The position numbers and the translations under genes are program-made. This document shows positions 40,162 through 49,246 of a DNA stretch of 64,000 nucleotides, one piece after another; the first letter of the stretch is position 1; every line of letters starts with the position of its first letter. The notes beneath the pieces are model-generated. The model was not told the DNA's origin. It searched no databases and saw nothing but the letters and a program-made list of their open reading frames with translations. Where the stretch lies: assembly GCF_003583405.1 (NCBI RefSeq), contig NZ_QXEC01000011.1:124001-188000 (forward strand), given 5' to 3'. This DNA comes from Micromonospora radicis. Its GTDB lineage: Bacteria; Actinomycetota; Actinomycetes; Mycobacteriales; Micromonosporaceae.

Positions 40162-42731
40162 CGATGGTCGGCCGGGCCCGGGAGTTCAGCGACGTCCTCG
40201 CCGCGGTGCGCGATCCACGAACGGACGTGGTCCTGGTCACCGGCGAGGCCGGGGTGGGCAAGACCCGGCTGCTCGACGCCGTGTCCACGGCTGTTCCTGC
40301 CGTCCGCGCGTGGGGCACGCGAGGGTTGTCGCACGTCCCGTTGGCGGCGTTGGCGCACCTGGTCGACCCGGCGACGACGTCACTCGCGGAGATGGTCGCC
40401 CAGGTGCTCCGGGCGGTCCCCGCCGGAGCCGTGCTCGCGGTCGACGACCTGGACGGGTGCGACGAGGTCTCCCTGGCCGTCGCGGTGCGGGTCGCCCGCG
40501 ACGCCGGACGCACGCTGGTCGGCACCGTACGAACGGTCGACGGTCGCGTGCCACCCACCGTGGCCGAGCTGGCGGCCTCGTCGAACACCGTCGTCCTGCC
40601 GGTCGCGCCGTTCGACCGGACCTCGACCGAGGAACTCGTCGACACGCTGCTCGACGGCCCGGTGGACGCCGGGGTGGTCGACGGCGTGTGGCGCCGTACC
40701 GGCGGGAATGCCCTGTTCGTCACCCAACTGCTCGACGGCGCACGCCGCTGCGGCGCGTTGCGCCGCTCGGCGGTCGGCTGGCACGCCGTCGGACCGCTGC
40801 CGGTCCCGACCGGGCTGCGCAGCCTCCTGCCGACCCGCCTGGCGGGCCTGCCCGACGATGCCGTCGCCGCCGCCCGCTTCCTCGCCGCCACCGGCCGGGC
40901 CGACGACGCGGAGGTCGCGCACGCCGGACACCACGTCGGAACCGAGCACCTGGTCACCCACGGGGTCGCGGTCTGGACGGCCGAGACGCTGCGGTTCGTC
41001 CACCCGTTGTTCGCCGAGGTGCTGTGGGACGGGCTGTCGCCCGCCCGGCGGCGCGCGGTGCTCCGCGAGCACCTGGCGGTCGCCCGGGCCCTCGCGCCGC
41101 AGGACCACGTACGGTGCACCGTGCTGAGCCTGGACGCCGGCGAAGCCGTGGCGCCGGGACACCTGCTGACCGCGGCGCGGGTCGCGGCGGCGGGCGGCGC
41201 CACCGACGTCGCGGCGCGGCTGGCCCGGGCGTGCCTCGACCGGGCCGACCTCTGGACCGACCACCCGGAGGTCGCCGTCGGTGCCGCCCTCGTCTTCGCG
41301 GTCACCCGCTGGGAGACCGGGCGTGCCGACGAGGCGGTGACCGTCCTGCGTGACGCGCTGGACCGCACCCCGCCCGGCCAGGACGCCGCGCTGCTCGCCG
41401 TGACGCTGCACAAGGTGATCCTCTGGGGTCGATACGACCTACCCGGCGCCCGGGACGTGCTGCGGGAGCAGTCCGCCCGATATCCCACCGGGGCGCCGGT
41501 CGCAGCCCTGTTCGCGGTCGCCGAAGCCGACGCCCTGGCGTACGCCGGGTTCCCGGACGAGGCGCTGGCAATCGCGTCCGTCATCTCCGACAGCGCCAGG
41601 CTGCCGCTGCCGGTCCGGACCATGCTGGCGACGAGCCGCAGCAACGCCCTGGCCCACATCGGACGGACCGGCGAGGCCGTCGCCGTCATCGAGGAACTGC
41701 TCGACCAGGTCCCGGCGGCCGGGCCGGAGACGGCCACCGGAACCCGAGACAAGCTGCTCGTGTACGCGAGCCACGCGCTGCGTGAGCACGGGCGGCTGGC
41801 CGACGCCGCACGCACCGCCGAACGTGCCTACCACAGCGCGTTGGCCGACGGCGTGGTCTTCGAACGTGCCTGGGCCGCCCTCTGCGTCGGCGCGGCCCGA
41901 CTGCAGGCGGGGCACCTGGACGACGCGGCGCGCTGGGCCCGGCGCAGCCTGGTGACCTCGGTAGCCGCCGGAATGACCGACTGCACCCGGGTCTGCCTCT
42001 CCGTGCTGGCCGTGGCCTACGGCTCACGCGGCCTGACGCCGGATCCGGCGTGGCTGACGCACCTGCGCTCGCCGGAGGCAGGCCTGGGGTTCCTGCGCCA
42101 CACCGTCCCGATCGCACTGGGCTGGGCCGCGTACGCCGAGGGTCACCACGCCCAGGCCCACGACCTGCTGCGGCAGGGCCAGACCAGAGCCGCGCAGGAA
42201 CGGGCGGTGGCCGCCGAGTCCTGGATCCTGCACGAGCGCCTCCGGATGCACGACGGCACCGGGGTACGCGCCCGGCTGACCGCGCTCGCCGTCGGATCCC
42301 CGGTCGGCGCGGCGCGGCTGGCCCTGGCCACCGGGCTGGAACGCGCCCACCCCGAGACCCTGCTGGCGGCCGCGACGGCCTTCGAGGCCGTCGGTTCACC
42401 CCTGTACGCGGCCGAGGCCGCGGCGGCGGCCTCCCGGTGTGCTTCCGGTCGGGCCGCCGCCGCGGCCCGACGGCGGGCCGACGAACTCGCGTACGAGGTC
42501 GCCGACCCGCCCACCCCCCTGCTGGGCCGCTCCCCCGCGCCCGCCGACCCGCTGACCTCCCGCGAGCGCCTCGTCGCCGAACTCGCCGCCGGTGGGGCGA
42601 CGAACGCCGAGATCGCCGAACGGCTGGTCCTGTCGGTGCGGACGGTGGAGAACCACCTGTCCCGCGCCTACGCCAAGCTCGGCATCACCTCGCGGGCCGA
42701 CCTCGCCCGGTACGGGATCCCGAACCGGTAG
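40158..42731 (+). CDS. LAL-type LuxR regulator with AAA/NTPase domain
   Basis: An 857-residue regulator. Walker A GEAGVGKT is at residues 29-36 and a Walker B-like VLAVDDLDGCD follows near 95. The centre (about 300-740) is helical and Ala/Arg-rich, consistent with TPR-like repeats. The last ~65 residues are a LuxR helix-turn-helix (LTSRERLVAELAAGGATNAE, then VRTVENHLSRAYAKLGI). ATG 40158 overlaps the previous stop. LAL proteins activate antibiotic or catabolic operons; the target here is not evident, though the secreted protein at 42837 is the next gene. Confidence 0.9.
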   Translation: MTMVGRAREFSDVLAAVRDPRTDVVLVTGEAGVGKTRLLDAVSTAVPAVRAWGTRGLSHVPLAALAHLVDPATTSLAEMVAQVLRAVPAGAVLAVDDLDGCDEVSLAVAVRVARDAGRTLVGTVRTVDGRVPPTVAELAASSNTVVLPVAPFDRTSTEELVDTLLDGPVDAGVVDGVWRRTGGNALFVTQLLDGARRCGALRRSAVGWHAVGPLPVPTGLRSLLPTRLAGLPDDAVAAARFLAATGRADDAEVAHAGHHVGTEHLVTHGVAVWTAETLRFVHPLFAEVLWDGLSPARRRAVLREHLAVARALAPQDHVRCTVLSLDAGEAVAPGHLLTAARVAAAGGATDVAARLARACLDRADLWTDHPEVAVGAALVFAVTRWETGRADEAVTVLRDALDRTPPGQDAALLAVTLHKVILWGRYDLPGARDVLREQSARYPTGAPVAALFAVAEADALAYAGFPDEALAIASVISDSARLPLPVRTMLATSRSNALAHIGRTGEAVAVIEELLDQVPAAGPETATGTRDKLLVYASHALREHGRLADAARTAERAYHSALADGVVFERAWAALCVGAARLQAGHLDDAARWARRSLVTSVAAGMTDCTRVCLSVLAVAYGSRGLTPDPAWLTHLRSPEAGLGFLRHTVPIALGWAAYAEGHHAQAHDLLRQGQTRAAQERAVAAESWILHERLRMHDGTGVRARLTALAVGSPVGAARLALATGLERAHPETLLAAATAFEAVGSPLYAAEAAAAASRCASGRAAAAARRRADELAYEVADPPTPLLGRSPAPADPLTSRERLVAELAAGGATNAEIAERLVLSVRTVENHLSRAYAKLGITSRADLARYGIPNR

Positions 42732-42836
42732 TCACGCTCGTTCTCCGACGGCGCCCCGGCGGACGGCTGCGACGACCGCCGTACCGCCAGGCCGCGCCAG
42801 GCCGCCGTACCGCCGTACCGCCGTGGGACAGTGGCC

Positions 42837-44315
42837 TCAGCAGGTACCGGGGCCGGACTGGCAGCCTCCGCCGGGGCCGCCCCCGATGCCGGTCGCCCCG
42901 TCGAGCGGGCTGGGCAGGTCGGGACGGGTCTCGGGCTGGGCCTTGTTCCAGCCGGTACCGAGGACCGTCGCCCCGACGTGGGTGGCGATGTCGTCACCCG
43001 AGAACAACGAGATCAGATCCCGGCGATTCAGGGCCGCGTTGACGTCGTCGTCGGTCAGCACGCCGATCACGGACGGGGCGTCCTGCACCGGGGTGACAGT
43101 CGCGCCCCTCATCGTGAGCAGCTTGTCGAGCGCGGCGGTCGCCTCCTGGTTCGAGAGCCAGGCCGTGCCGGGCAGGGCCAGCCCGGTGACATCCTCGCCG
43201 GTGGTCATTCCGTCGGTGCAGTTCTCACCCTTGGCGTCGCACTTCTGGGTCGTGGTGGTCGAGGAGGTCTCGTTACCGTCCTCGTCGACCGTGCGCTCGG
43301 TGTGGGTCTTCTTCGTCCCGGTGGTCTTACCGTTCTCGTCGCGCTCGTACTCGGTGGTGTCCTTCGTGATCGTCGTACTGCCGTCCTTGTTCTTCTCGTG
43401 GACGGTGTGCGTCTCCTTGACGACGTTCCCGTTCTGGTCGCGCTGCGTCCGCTCGGTGTGGTAGCGCCCGCTCAGGTCGTAGTACGACTCGTCGGTCGAC
43501 GTCCCCTCCGTGCCCAGATCCTTGTCGTAGTACTCGGTCCGGCTGCTCGACGCACACAGGTCCTCGCACCCCGGCGTGCCGGGAAAGGTTCTCGACGAGG
43601 ACCCGTCGCCGTACCCCTGCACCCACGTCCCGTTGTCGGGCGCCATGCTCGTCACGCCGCCGTGGCTGGCTGCCCACCACGAGGTCGCGCCGTCGTACGC
43701 GCCGTACCAACTGCCGTTGAACCGGCCGAGGTCGATGTCCATCTTCTTGCCGGAGCTGCCGAGGGTCAGGCCGAAGGTCAGACCGGACTTCCAGGGCGCT
43801 TCGATGCCGAGGCCCTTGAGCAGCCCGTCGTCGATCCCGGCGAGCGCGATGCTCTCCCTGCGCGTGGGGATCCCGAAGACCTGCGACGGAAGACTCGACC
43901 CGACACCCCCGAGCTGGAGGCCGTACCACTTCTTCTCCAGGCCGATGACGAACTCCTCCGGGAACACGGCCCACGTGCCGTACCCGAGCTCGTAGGTCGG
44001 CAGCTTCCCGTCGAGGGTCGCGTCCAGGACCAGGCGCAGCGGCGGGGTGCTGGCCGGGTCGCGCGGGTCGTAGCCGAGGGCGATCTCGTCGGCGTCGGCC
44101 ACCCCGTCGCCGTCGGAGTCCACCACCCCGAGCGCGAGATAACAGGCGGACAGGTCGCATACCCGCAGGTCGGCGAGGTTACCGCTGCGTCGACCGTCGT
44201 CGGCGCCGACCGGCGAGGCGAGGACCGTGGGGAGCAGAAGGGCACCGAGGCTCAGGCTCGTCAGTGCGCGCCGGAACCAGGTTCCGGAGGAAGGGACGGA
44301 TCGAGAGGACATCAT
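42837..44315 (-). CDS. Large secreted protein with Asp-loop and charged polyampholyte region
   Basis: A 492-residue exported protein. The signal peptide covers about residues 1-38 (RALTSLSLGALLLPTVLASP). Near the mature N-terminus DSDGDGVADADEIALGYDP is a calcium-binding loop of the thrombospondin type. A globular part (about 75-245) follows with Trp/Gly-rich sequence. Residues ~270-385 are a low-complexity stretch of alternating Glu/Lys/Thr/Asp with short repeated phrases (DENGK, DEDGN, KTHTER). The C-terminus ends in GGGPGGGCQSGPGTC. Two adjacent ATGs (44315, 44312) compete. No family recognised; a surface or adhesive role is possible. Confidence 0.68.
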   Translation of the reverse strand: MMSSRSVPSSGTWFRRALTSLSLGALLLPTVLASPVGADDGRRSGNLADLRVCDLSACYLALGVVDSDGDGVADADEIALGYDPRDPASTPPLRLVLDATLDGKLPTYELGYGTWAVFPEEFVIGLEKKWYGLQLGGVGSSLPSQVFGIPTRRESIALAGIDDGLLKGLGIEAPWKSGLTFGLTLGSSGKKMDIDLGRFNGSWYGAYDGATSWWAASHGGVTSMAPDNGTWVQGYGDGSSSRTFPGTPGCEDLCASSSRTEYYDKDLGTEGTSTDESYYDLSGRYHTERTQRDQNGNVVKETHTVHEKNKDGSTTITKDTTEYERDENGKTTGTKKTHTERTVDEDGNETSSTTTTQKCDAKGENCTDGMTTGEDVTGLALPGTAWLSNQEATAALDKLLTMRGATVTPVQDAPSVIGVLTDDDVNAALNRRDLISLFSGDDIATHVGATVLGTGWNKAQPETRPDLPSPLDGATGIGGGPGGGCQSGPGTC

Positions 44316-44594
44316 GAGGGCGAACCTAGGCAAGCGTCGCTTGCACGTCCTGAGTGGTGCGTACTCAAACCCGCGCCACGCAGCCGCGTCAACCGCCTCA
44401 AGCCGCCTCGTCGTCGGACGGTGGTGGACCGGATGTGGCACAACCCGAACCGCGTTCCAGCAGCTCAAGGGCCAGCCGTGGCGGCATCTCCGGTACGTCG
44501 GCGGGTGTCCTGACCCGGACTCGGCGGTCATGATTCGCGGGAAGGATATCCGCCTCGCAGATTCGAGAAACATTCGCAACGCCCGCCGTGGCGT
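44316..44594. other. 279-base region upstream of secreted gene
   Basis: No gene supported. It lies between the MerR stop (44595) and the minus-strand start of the secreted protein, so it should contain that gene's promoter, but I could not identify boxes. Composition is less G/C-rich around 44525-44590 (for example GATATCC and GAGAAACATTCG). Confidence 0.35.
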
Positions 44595-45413
44595 CTATCT
44601 GTCAGCTGGGGCCAGGCGGAAGACCGGCCAGCCGATCTCGGTACGCCACCTATCGGAGTCCCCGGTGTCGCGAGGGCCGACCTGGTAGGTCTCGTGGATC
44701 GGACCGTCGACGCCCAGGGCGTGCGCGACGACCCAGGCGCCAAGACGGCCATAGGTGACGTCGATGTCGTCATGCGGCCCGGCGTGGATGGCTACGGCGA
44801 AGTCGGCTGCCGGAAGTTCGACGACCTCGATCCGGCCGGATGCGCGCGGGGCGCGGACCGGCCGGAAGACGGTCATGGCACCGGCGCCGTCGGTGAACAG
44901 CTCATTGGCGTAGCGCCCGCCGGGCGGTCCCGTGCGTCCTGCGACCGGAAAGGCCGTGTCCAGCTCCGCCATCGCGGAGTCGTACCAGGCGAGCACGCCG
45001 TCGAGACTCACATGGCCGCTGATGGCGGCGACGGTGCGGGCGGGAACGGATCGTAGCTCGACGTGGAGGTCGGTCGAATCGGGGCGGACCAGTCGGCGCA
45101 GCGACACGACGGCGGCCCGGGTGCGGTCCAGCTCATCTTCGAGCCGCCGCAGGTGGCCCATGATCACGTCGGCTCGCTGTCGCGGATCGTCGGTGGCGAG
45201 GATGGACTTGACCTCGGCCAGGGGCACGTCGAGTTGCCGGAGCCGGTAGATGACCTGCGCGGTCGGGATCTGCTCGGGCACGTAGTAGCGGTAGCCCGTG
45301 TGCGGGTCGACCGTGGCGGGCTCCAGCAGTCCGGCCTCGTGGTAGCGGCGCAGTGTCCGCACGCTCAGATGGGTCAGCGTGGCGAATTCGCCGATGGTCA
45401 GGCCCGTACGCAT
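44595..45413 (-). CDS. MerR regulator with GyrI-like effector domain
   Basis: A 272-residue regulator of the TipA/BmrR type. Residues 3-70 are a MerR winged helix (LTIGEFATLTHLSVRTLRRY, then TGYRYYVPEQI). A coiled coil spans about 80-115. The C-terminal half (DLHVELRSVPARTVAAISGH to GWPVFRLAP) is a GyrI-like ligand-binding domain, so it should respond to a cationic or hydrophobic drug-like effector. ATG 45413 is chosen because the family begins just before the IGEF motif. It is divergent from the SnoaL-like gene and shares its promoter region. Confidence 0.9.
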   Translation of the reverse strand: MRTGLTIGEFATLTHLSVRTLRRYHEAGLLEPATVDPHTGYRYYVPEQIPTAQVIYRLRQLDVPLAEVKSILATDDPRQRADVIMGHLRRLEDELDRTRAAVVSLRRLVRPDSTDLHVELRSVPARTVAAISGHVSLDGVLAWYDSAMAELDTAFPVAGRTGPPGGRYANELFTDGAGAMTVFRPVRAPRASGRIEVVELPAADFAVAIHAGPHDDIDVTYGRLGAWVVAHALGVDGPIHETYQVGPRDTGDSDRWRTEIGWPVFRLAPADR

Positions 45414-45431
45414 AAGGCCAAGTCTGCGCCC

Positions 45432-45462
45432 TTGACTCTCTCCCTGGGGGAGACCCGACAGT
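45432..45462 (+). promoter_or_regulatory. MerR-type promoter with 19-bp spacer
   Basis: TTGACT (45432-45437) and GACAGT (45457-45462) are 19 bases apart, the over-long spacing that MerR proteins correct. The inverted repeat TCTCCC-TGG-GGGAGA (45439-45453) lies inside the spacer. The ATG of the plus gene starts only seven bases after the -10, so the transcript is probably leaderless. Confidence 0.75.
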
Positions 45463-45468
45463 GGGCTT

Positions 45469-45837
45469 ATGTGCATCGTTGACTGGAGTGGGGGCACCGG
45501 GATCTCGCTGGAGGATCTGCCGGCCGTGATCACGGCGTACCTCGCCGCGCACCAGGCCCGTGATGTGGAAACCGCGATCACGGCCTACTCCGCCGACGCC
45601 GTCGTGACCGACGAGGGCCGCACCCACCGAGGGTGGGACGAGATCCGGACCTGGCTGGACCGTTCGGGCAGCGAGTACACGTACACGACCGAGTTCATCG
45701 GCGCCGCCAGGGTCGACGACGCGCACTTCGACGTGGTCCAGCATCTCGTCGGCGACTTCCCTGGCGGGGTGGTCGACCTGCACTACCGGTTCACTCTGAA
45801 CGGCGCATTGATCAATCGACTGACGATCGAACCGTAG
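45469..45837 (+). CDS. SnoaL/DUF4440-like small protein, MerR target
   Basis: A 122-residue cone-fold protein: ITAYLAAHQARDVETAITAY, VVTDEGRTHRGWDEIRTWLD, and VDLHYRFTLNGALINRLTIE. The start ATG 45469 lies seven bases from the predicted -10 and has no ribosome site, as in leaderless mRNAs. Expression is probably induced by the divergent MerR protein on binding its effector. Family members bind or convert small polyketide-like molecules; the substrate is unknown. Confidence 0.8.
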   Translation: MCIVDWSGGTGISLEDLPAVITAYLAAHQARDVETAITAYSADAVVTDEGRTHRGWDEIRTWLDRSGSEYTYTTEFIGAARVDDAHFDVVQHLVGDFPGGVVDLHYRFTLNGALINRLTIEP

Positions 45838-45883
45838 CGTCGTTTTGTTACGTTGCGCTTGGTTTGCTATGGAGAATGCAAGA

Positions 45884-46732
45884 ATGCTGACGAGAACGTG
45901 GCTCATCACCGGCGGCACGCCTGGAGGGTTCGGCATGGCCTACGCCGAGGCCGCGTTGGAGATCGGCGACCGCGTGGTGCTCACCGCACGACGCCCCGAA
46001 GAGTTGCACGCGTGGGCGCAGGCGCACGGCGACCGCGTACTGGTCCTGCCACTGGACGTCACCGACACGGGGCAGGTGCAGAGTGCGGTACGCGCGGCCG
46101 AGGAACACTTCGGCAGCATCGACGTGCTGGTCAACAACGCGGGCCGTGGCTGGTACGGGTCGATTGAGGGCACGACTGAGGACGACGTACGCCGGATGTT
46201 CGAGTTGAACTTCTTCGCCGCGCTCTCGGTCATCCGGGCTGCACTACCCGGCATGCGCGCCAGGCGCAGCGGGTGGATCATCAACATGTCCTCCGTGGCG
46301 GGGCTGCGCGGGGTGAACGGATTCGGCTACTACAGCGCCACCAAATGCGCGATCGAGGCCGTCACCGAGGTGCTCCGCGAGGAGGTGGCGCCGCTGGGCA
46401 TCCGGGTGATGGCGGTCGAACCGGGGGCCTTCCGCACACGGGCCTACGCCGGCTTCGCGGACGAACCCATCGATGAGACCATCGCGGAGTACCGGCCGAT
46501 GCTGGAGGAGGTCCGCGCCGCGATGGTCGACCAGGACGGCAAGCAGCCCGGCGACCCGCAACGAGGAGTCCGCACGGTGATCGCCGCCATGGCCCAGGAC
46601 GTGCCTCCGCAACGACTGGTCCTCGGCAGCGACGGGTTTGACGTGGTCGTCGCCACGCTTGAAAACACCCTGGCCGAGATCCGCGCGTCCGAACCGCTCT
46701 CCCGGGGAGCCGACTTCCCCACTGCCTCGTAG
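45884..46732 (+). CDS. Short-chain dehydrogenase/reductase
   Basis: A 282-residue classical SDR. The cofactor loop TGGTPGGFG follows the first strand, the NNAG motif is present (VLVNNAGRG), and the catalytic Ser (INMSSVAG) and YSATK (Tyr-x-x-x-Lys) are intact. It ends with the extended C-terminal region of about 70 residues. ATG 45884 has GGAGA nine bases upstream; a start 39 bases earlier is less likely. It follows the SnoaL-like gene by 46 bases and could be part of the same MerR-induced unit. Substrate unknown. Confidence 0.88.
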   Translation: MLTRTWLITGGTPGGFGMAYAEAALEIGDRVVLTARRPEELHAWAQAHGDRVLVLPLDVTDTGQVQSAVRAAEEHFGSIDVLVNNAGRGWYGSIEGTTEDDVRRMFELNFFAALSVIRAALPGMRARRSGWIINMSSVAGLRGVNGFGYYSATKCAIEAVTEVLREEVAPLGIRVMAVEPGAFRTRAYAGFADEPIDETIAEYRPMLEEVRAAMVDQDGKQPGDPQRGVRTVIAAMAQDVPPQRLVLGSDGFDVVVATLENTLAEIRASEPLSRGADFPTAS

Positions 46733-46966
46733 CCGACAGGGGACCCGGTCCGGCACAAACGTCGTCAAGCTCAAGACGGTCGCAGCTCGGTGCCCTCGTC
46801 CAACCACTTCATTGCCCGACACGCCACGTCTTCCAGCCGCTGACGTCCAGCAACAGGCCAACCTGCACAGCGCCACCCCTGCGGTTCGCGCACCGTCACC
46901 TGCTGGACGCGCCTTCCGCCCACCCGAACCACGGAAGTGCAGGTCAACAGCGAGATCACGTTATGC
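46733..46966. other. 234-base gap before the integrated element
   Basis: A minus-strand open frame (46771-46959, containing REPQGWRCAGWPVAGRQ) has modest coding look but no recognisable domain or good ribosome site. I do not call a gene. The direct repeat of the tRNA-flanked element starts at 46967. Confidence 0.35.
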
Positions 46967-47011
46967 GGTGGGGCGGGCGGGGCTCGAACCCGCGGCCGAG
47001 GGATTATGAGT
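46967..47011 (-). repeat. Distal att-like copy of the tRNA-Met 3' half
   Basis: 45 bases identical at 44 positions to 50060-50104, with the only difference at 46995 (g) versus 50088 (a). It covers the anticodon to the acceptor end of tRNA-Met but has no 5' half, so it is not a functional tRNA. This is the far attachment-site duplicate left by site-specific integration. Confidence 0.9.
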
Positions 47012-47132
47012 GGCTTTCAACGCTGTGACCAGGCACTCACGGGTTCACCTGACTGTCAGTTCCGCCCGCTACAGGTCACTCCAGCCACTCGGCGATGCAC
47101 GGCTTCGCACCACAGCCCGCACCACGAATGCG

Positions 47133-48026
47133 CTACGGATCCAGGCGGACGAAGCCGCCACCCTCCTGTTCGTAGATGCACGCGACATCCACCCTATGTA
47201 ACAGTTCAACGAGGTCCGGGCCCGGGTAGGACGGAAGCAGAACCGCCCTGGACCTGTGATCGACATAGCGCGCGTAGTCCAGCAACTGGCCGAGAGCCAG
47301 GCGTACGTGGTGGCGAGCCGCGGAACTCTTCGCCTCGACCAACTCGGCTCGGCCCTTGTCGAACAAGTCGGTGTAGAGAGCCCTGCCAAGGTCGGGGAGC
47401 TTGATCTCCTTGCGGGTCGTGGCACCGCCTTCTGCTACCAGGGCGGCTACGTAACGGTCCACGAGGTCAGCCTCACGCCGTTCAGCGGTTGTCGGCTCAC
47501 GCTTGGGCTCCATCTGGAAGGTCTCGGCAACGTGGGCCTCCATCGGAACATCCCGCACCCTCGGCTTGCCTGGGCTCGCCTCACCGGCTTCGGGTGCCTT
47601 GAAATCGACGGGTAGGAGCCGGAACACGATGACCTTCCGCAGGTCTCCCAGTCGGTCCCTTGCCTCTTCCGCGTACCAGGGAAGCTCCGGATCAACCCGG
47701 AACTCGCCGAGATAGCGCACCACCGAGCGCTTGACCTGGTCGAAGAATCGAAGCCGTAGTCCGCGATCCAGATGATCTCTCACTGCCGCGTTGCCACGCA
47801 CAAAGGTCTGATCGCCGACCTGACCCTCACCTGTGTAGTGGAACGCCCCGTCAGGCTTCCAGCCATCAAAGTCGTACCCGTAGCGAGCACCAGCCGGGGA
47901 CGAGAATAGGAGTACGTCCGCCCGCTTCGCGGGCCGCGTTATGCCGCCCTGCCCGGAACCGCCGCCCACGCGCTGATGAAGCTGTCGCCGAACGACTACT
48001 TCGCCGATCTGAATGTTCCACGCCAT
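47133..48026 (-). CDS. SRA-like/PD-(D/E)XK putative modification-dependent restriction endonuclease
   Basis: A 297-residue protein. Residues 1-140 resemble the N-terminal SRA-like head of ScoMcrA-type enzymes: NIQIGEVVVRRQLHQRVGGG, DVLLFSSPAGARYGYDFDGW, HYTGEGQVGD (YTGEGQ at 64-69), RGNAAVRDH and RYLGEF. Residues 180-297 hold a compact nuclease: Asp220, then ELVEAKSS with the Glu231-x-Lys233 pair, followed by a helix (LALGQLLDYARYV). The HNH domain of ScoMcrA is absent. It probably binds modified DNA and cuts it. ATG 48026 is preferred because the family starts just before this strand; a TTG 54 bases upstream is possible. Confidence 0.72.
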   Translation of the reverse strand: MAWNIQIGEVVVRRQLHQRVGGGSGQGGITRPAKRADVLLFSSPAGARYGYDFDGWKPDGAFHYTGEGQVGDQTFVRGNAAVRDHLDRGLRLRFFDQVKRSVVRYLGEFRVDPELPWYAEEARDRLGDLRKVIVFRLLPVDFKAPEAGEASPGKPRVRDVPMEAHVAETFQMEPKREPTTAERREADLVDRYVAALVAEGGATTRKEIKLPDLGRALYTDLFDKGRAELVEAKSSAARHHVRLALGQLLDYARYVDHRSRAVLLPSYPGPDLVELLHRVDVACIYEQEGGGFVRLDP

Positions 48027-48214
48027 GTCCAGTGCCACGTTGAGACGATAGAACAAGTCAGCAACGGCTATAAACCGCAAACAGCTCTTATTAGACCTTC
48101 TTCGCAGATCGTTAAATCAGGCCTATCGGCTAATGTCAACTCGTTACATTCCGAGTCGCCTCAGATACCTTCAGTAGCCAACCGTGCAACCAGCGAGTCG
48201 CACAGGGGGTGGCT
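48027..48214. promoter_or_regulatory. A/T-richer divergent promoter region
   Basis: The 188 bases between the nuclease gene (minus) and the beta-protein gene (plus) are the most A/T-rich stretch in the window, with runs such as TATAAACC and GTTAAATCAG. It should hold both promoters, but exact boxes are not assigned. AGGGGG (48204-48209) is the ribosome site for ATG 48215. Confidence 0.45.
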
Positions 48215-49246
48215 ATGGCTCAGTACTGGCCCATACTCAAGGCACGGGCAGGCGAGTTCAAAGCGCTAGCACGACTTCGGGATCACGAGGTCAGCACCTT
48301 ACAACCCTTGTTCGAGGTCTCCCCCTCGGATGACGGCCCGACGCATGCTGGCCTCAAGTTCGTGCGTCAGTTGCGAGAGTCGGCGCCAGCGGGCCTGACT
48401 GTCGGAGTAGACACCACCTATGCCAGAGTCAACGATGACGGTCGACCACTGATCATGGAGATCGCTAACGACCTGGCGCTGTGGGGCATCCCGATCGCGC
48501 CAGTCATCCGCCTACAGGACCCAGACGAACAGTTTTCCGCCTGCGGTGAGGCAGCTCGCCTCCACAACGAAACAGCTATCGTGCGCCTCGGCAGCATCAC
48601 GACGGACCCCGACCCTGTAGCCGACAGCTCTCGGATATCCAGGGCTCTGTCAATCGCTAAGATCAATCGTGAGCGATGCCACCTAGTAGTGGACATGGCC
48701 GATGTATCATCCGAAAGAGACGTCAGCCGAGCTGAGCAGATCGCCAGGAACGTGCTTGACTCGCTGGGAAATCAAGAATGGGCATCCATCGTGGTTGCAT
48801 CAGGCGCCATGCCGTCCGCCATCACAAACGTCCCTCGCAACGAAGCAACACCCCTAGCGAGATGGGATTGGGAGCTCTGGAAGCGACTAGCCGATCGCGG
48901 CCCAGATTTTGGCGACTACGCCATAGCACACCCAGAGATGCAAGGACCTGTACCCCGCGGTCCCATTCCCAGCCTCAGGTACACCACGAGCGACCACTGG
49001 TGGATCTACCGTTGGGCCCGTAACGAGACGGGCGGAAACGACAGTTTCTATGACCTGTGCAAGACCCTAGTCGCCTCCGACCATTGGCCGGCCGAAGGAT
49101 CAAACTTCTCGTGGGGCGACAGCGAACTCGCGCGGTGCGCCAGACGTCAGCCGGGGCCAGGGAGCGCAACGCAGTGGCGAGCGTGGGGAACCTCTCATCA
49201 CCTCGCACACGTCATAAACGAGTTGGCCAGTTCTCCCGCGTCCTAA
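48215..49246 (+). CDS. Beta-family protein (T4 beta protein-like)
   Basis: A 343-residue cytoplasmic protein with no signal peptide. It begins MAQYWPILKARAGEFKALAR, the hallmark opening of the beta protein family (named after a phage T4 protein). Other family features are LQPLFEVSPSD and DTTYARVNDDGRPLI, then a C-terminal HWWIYRWARNETGG. No catalytic residues are established for the family. Its 3' end overlaps that of the convergent sce7726 gene by 35 bases. I recall members encoded beside sce7726-family proteins in accessory regions. ATG 48215 is preferred to GTG 48209 because of the ribosome site spacing. Confidence 0.75.
   Translation: MAQYWPILKARAGEFKALARLRDHEVSTLQPLFEVSPSDDGPTHAGLKFVRQLRESAPAGLTVGVDTTYARVNDDGRPLIMEIANDLALWGIPIAPVIRLQDPDEQFSACGEAARLHNETAIVRLGSITTDPDPVADSSRISRALSIAKINRERCHLVVDMADVSSERDVSRAEQIARNVLDSLGNQEWASIVVASGAMPSAITNVPRNEATPLARWDWELWKRLADRGPDFGDYAIAHPEMQGPVPRGPIPSLRYTTSDHWWIYRWARNETGGNDSFYDLCKTLVASDHWPAEGSNFSWGDSELARCARRQPGPGSATQWRAWGTSHHLAHVINELASSPAS

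Noticed and set aside
46967..47011. Second tRNA-Met gene
   Set aside because: Only the part from anticodon to acceptor end is present; D-arm and 5' acceptor strand are missing and CCA is changed to CCG.
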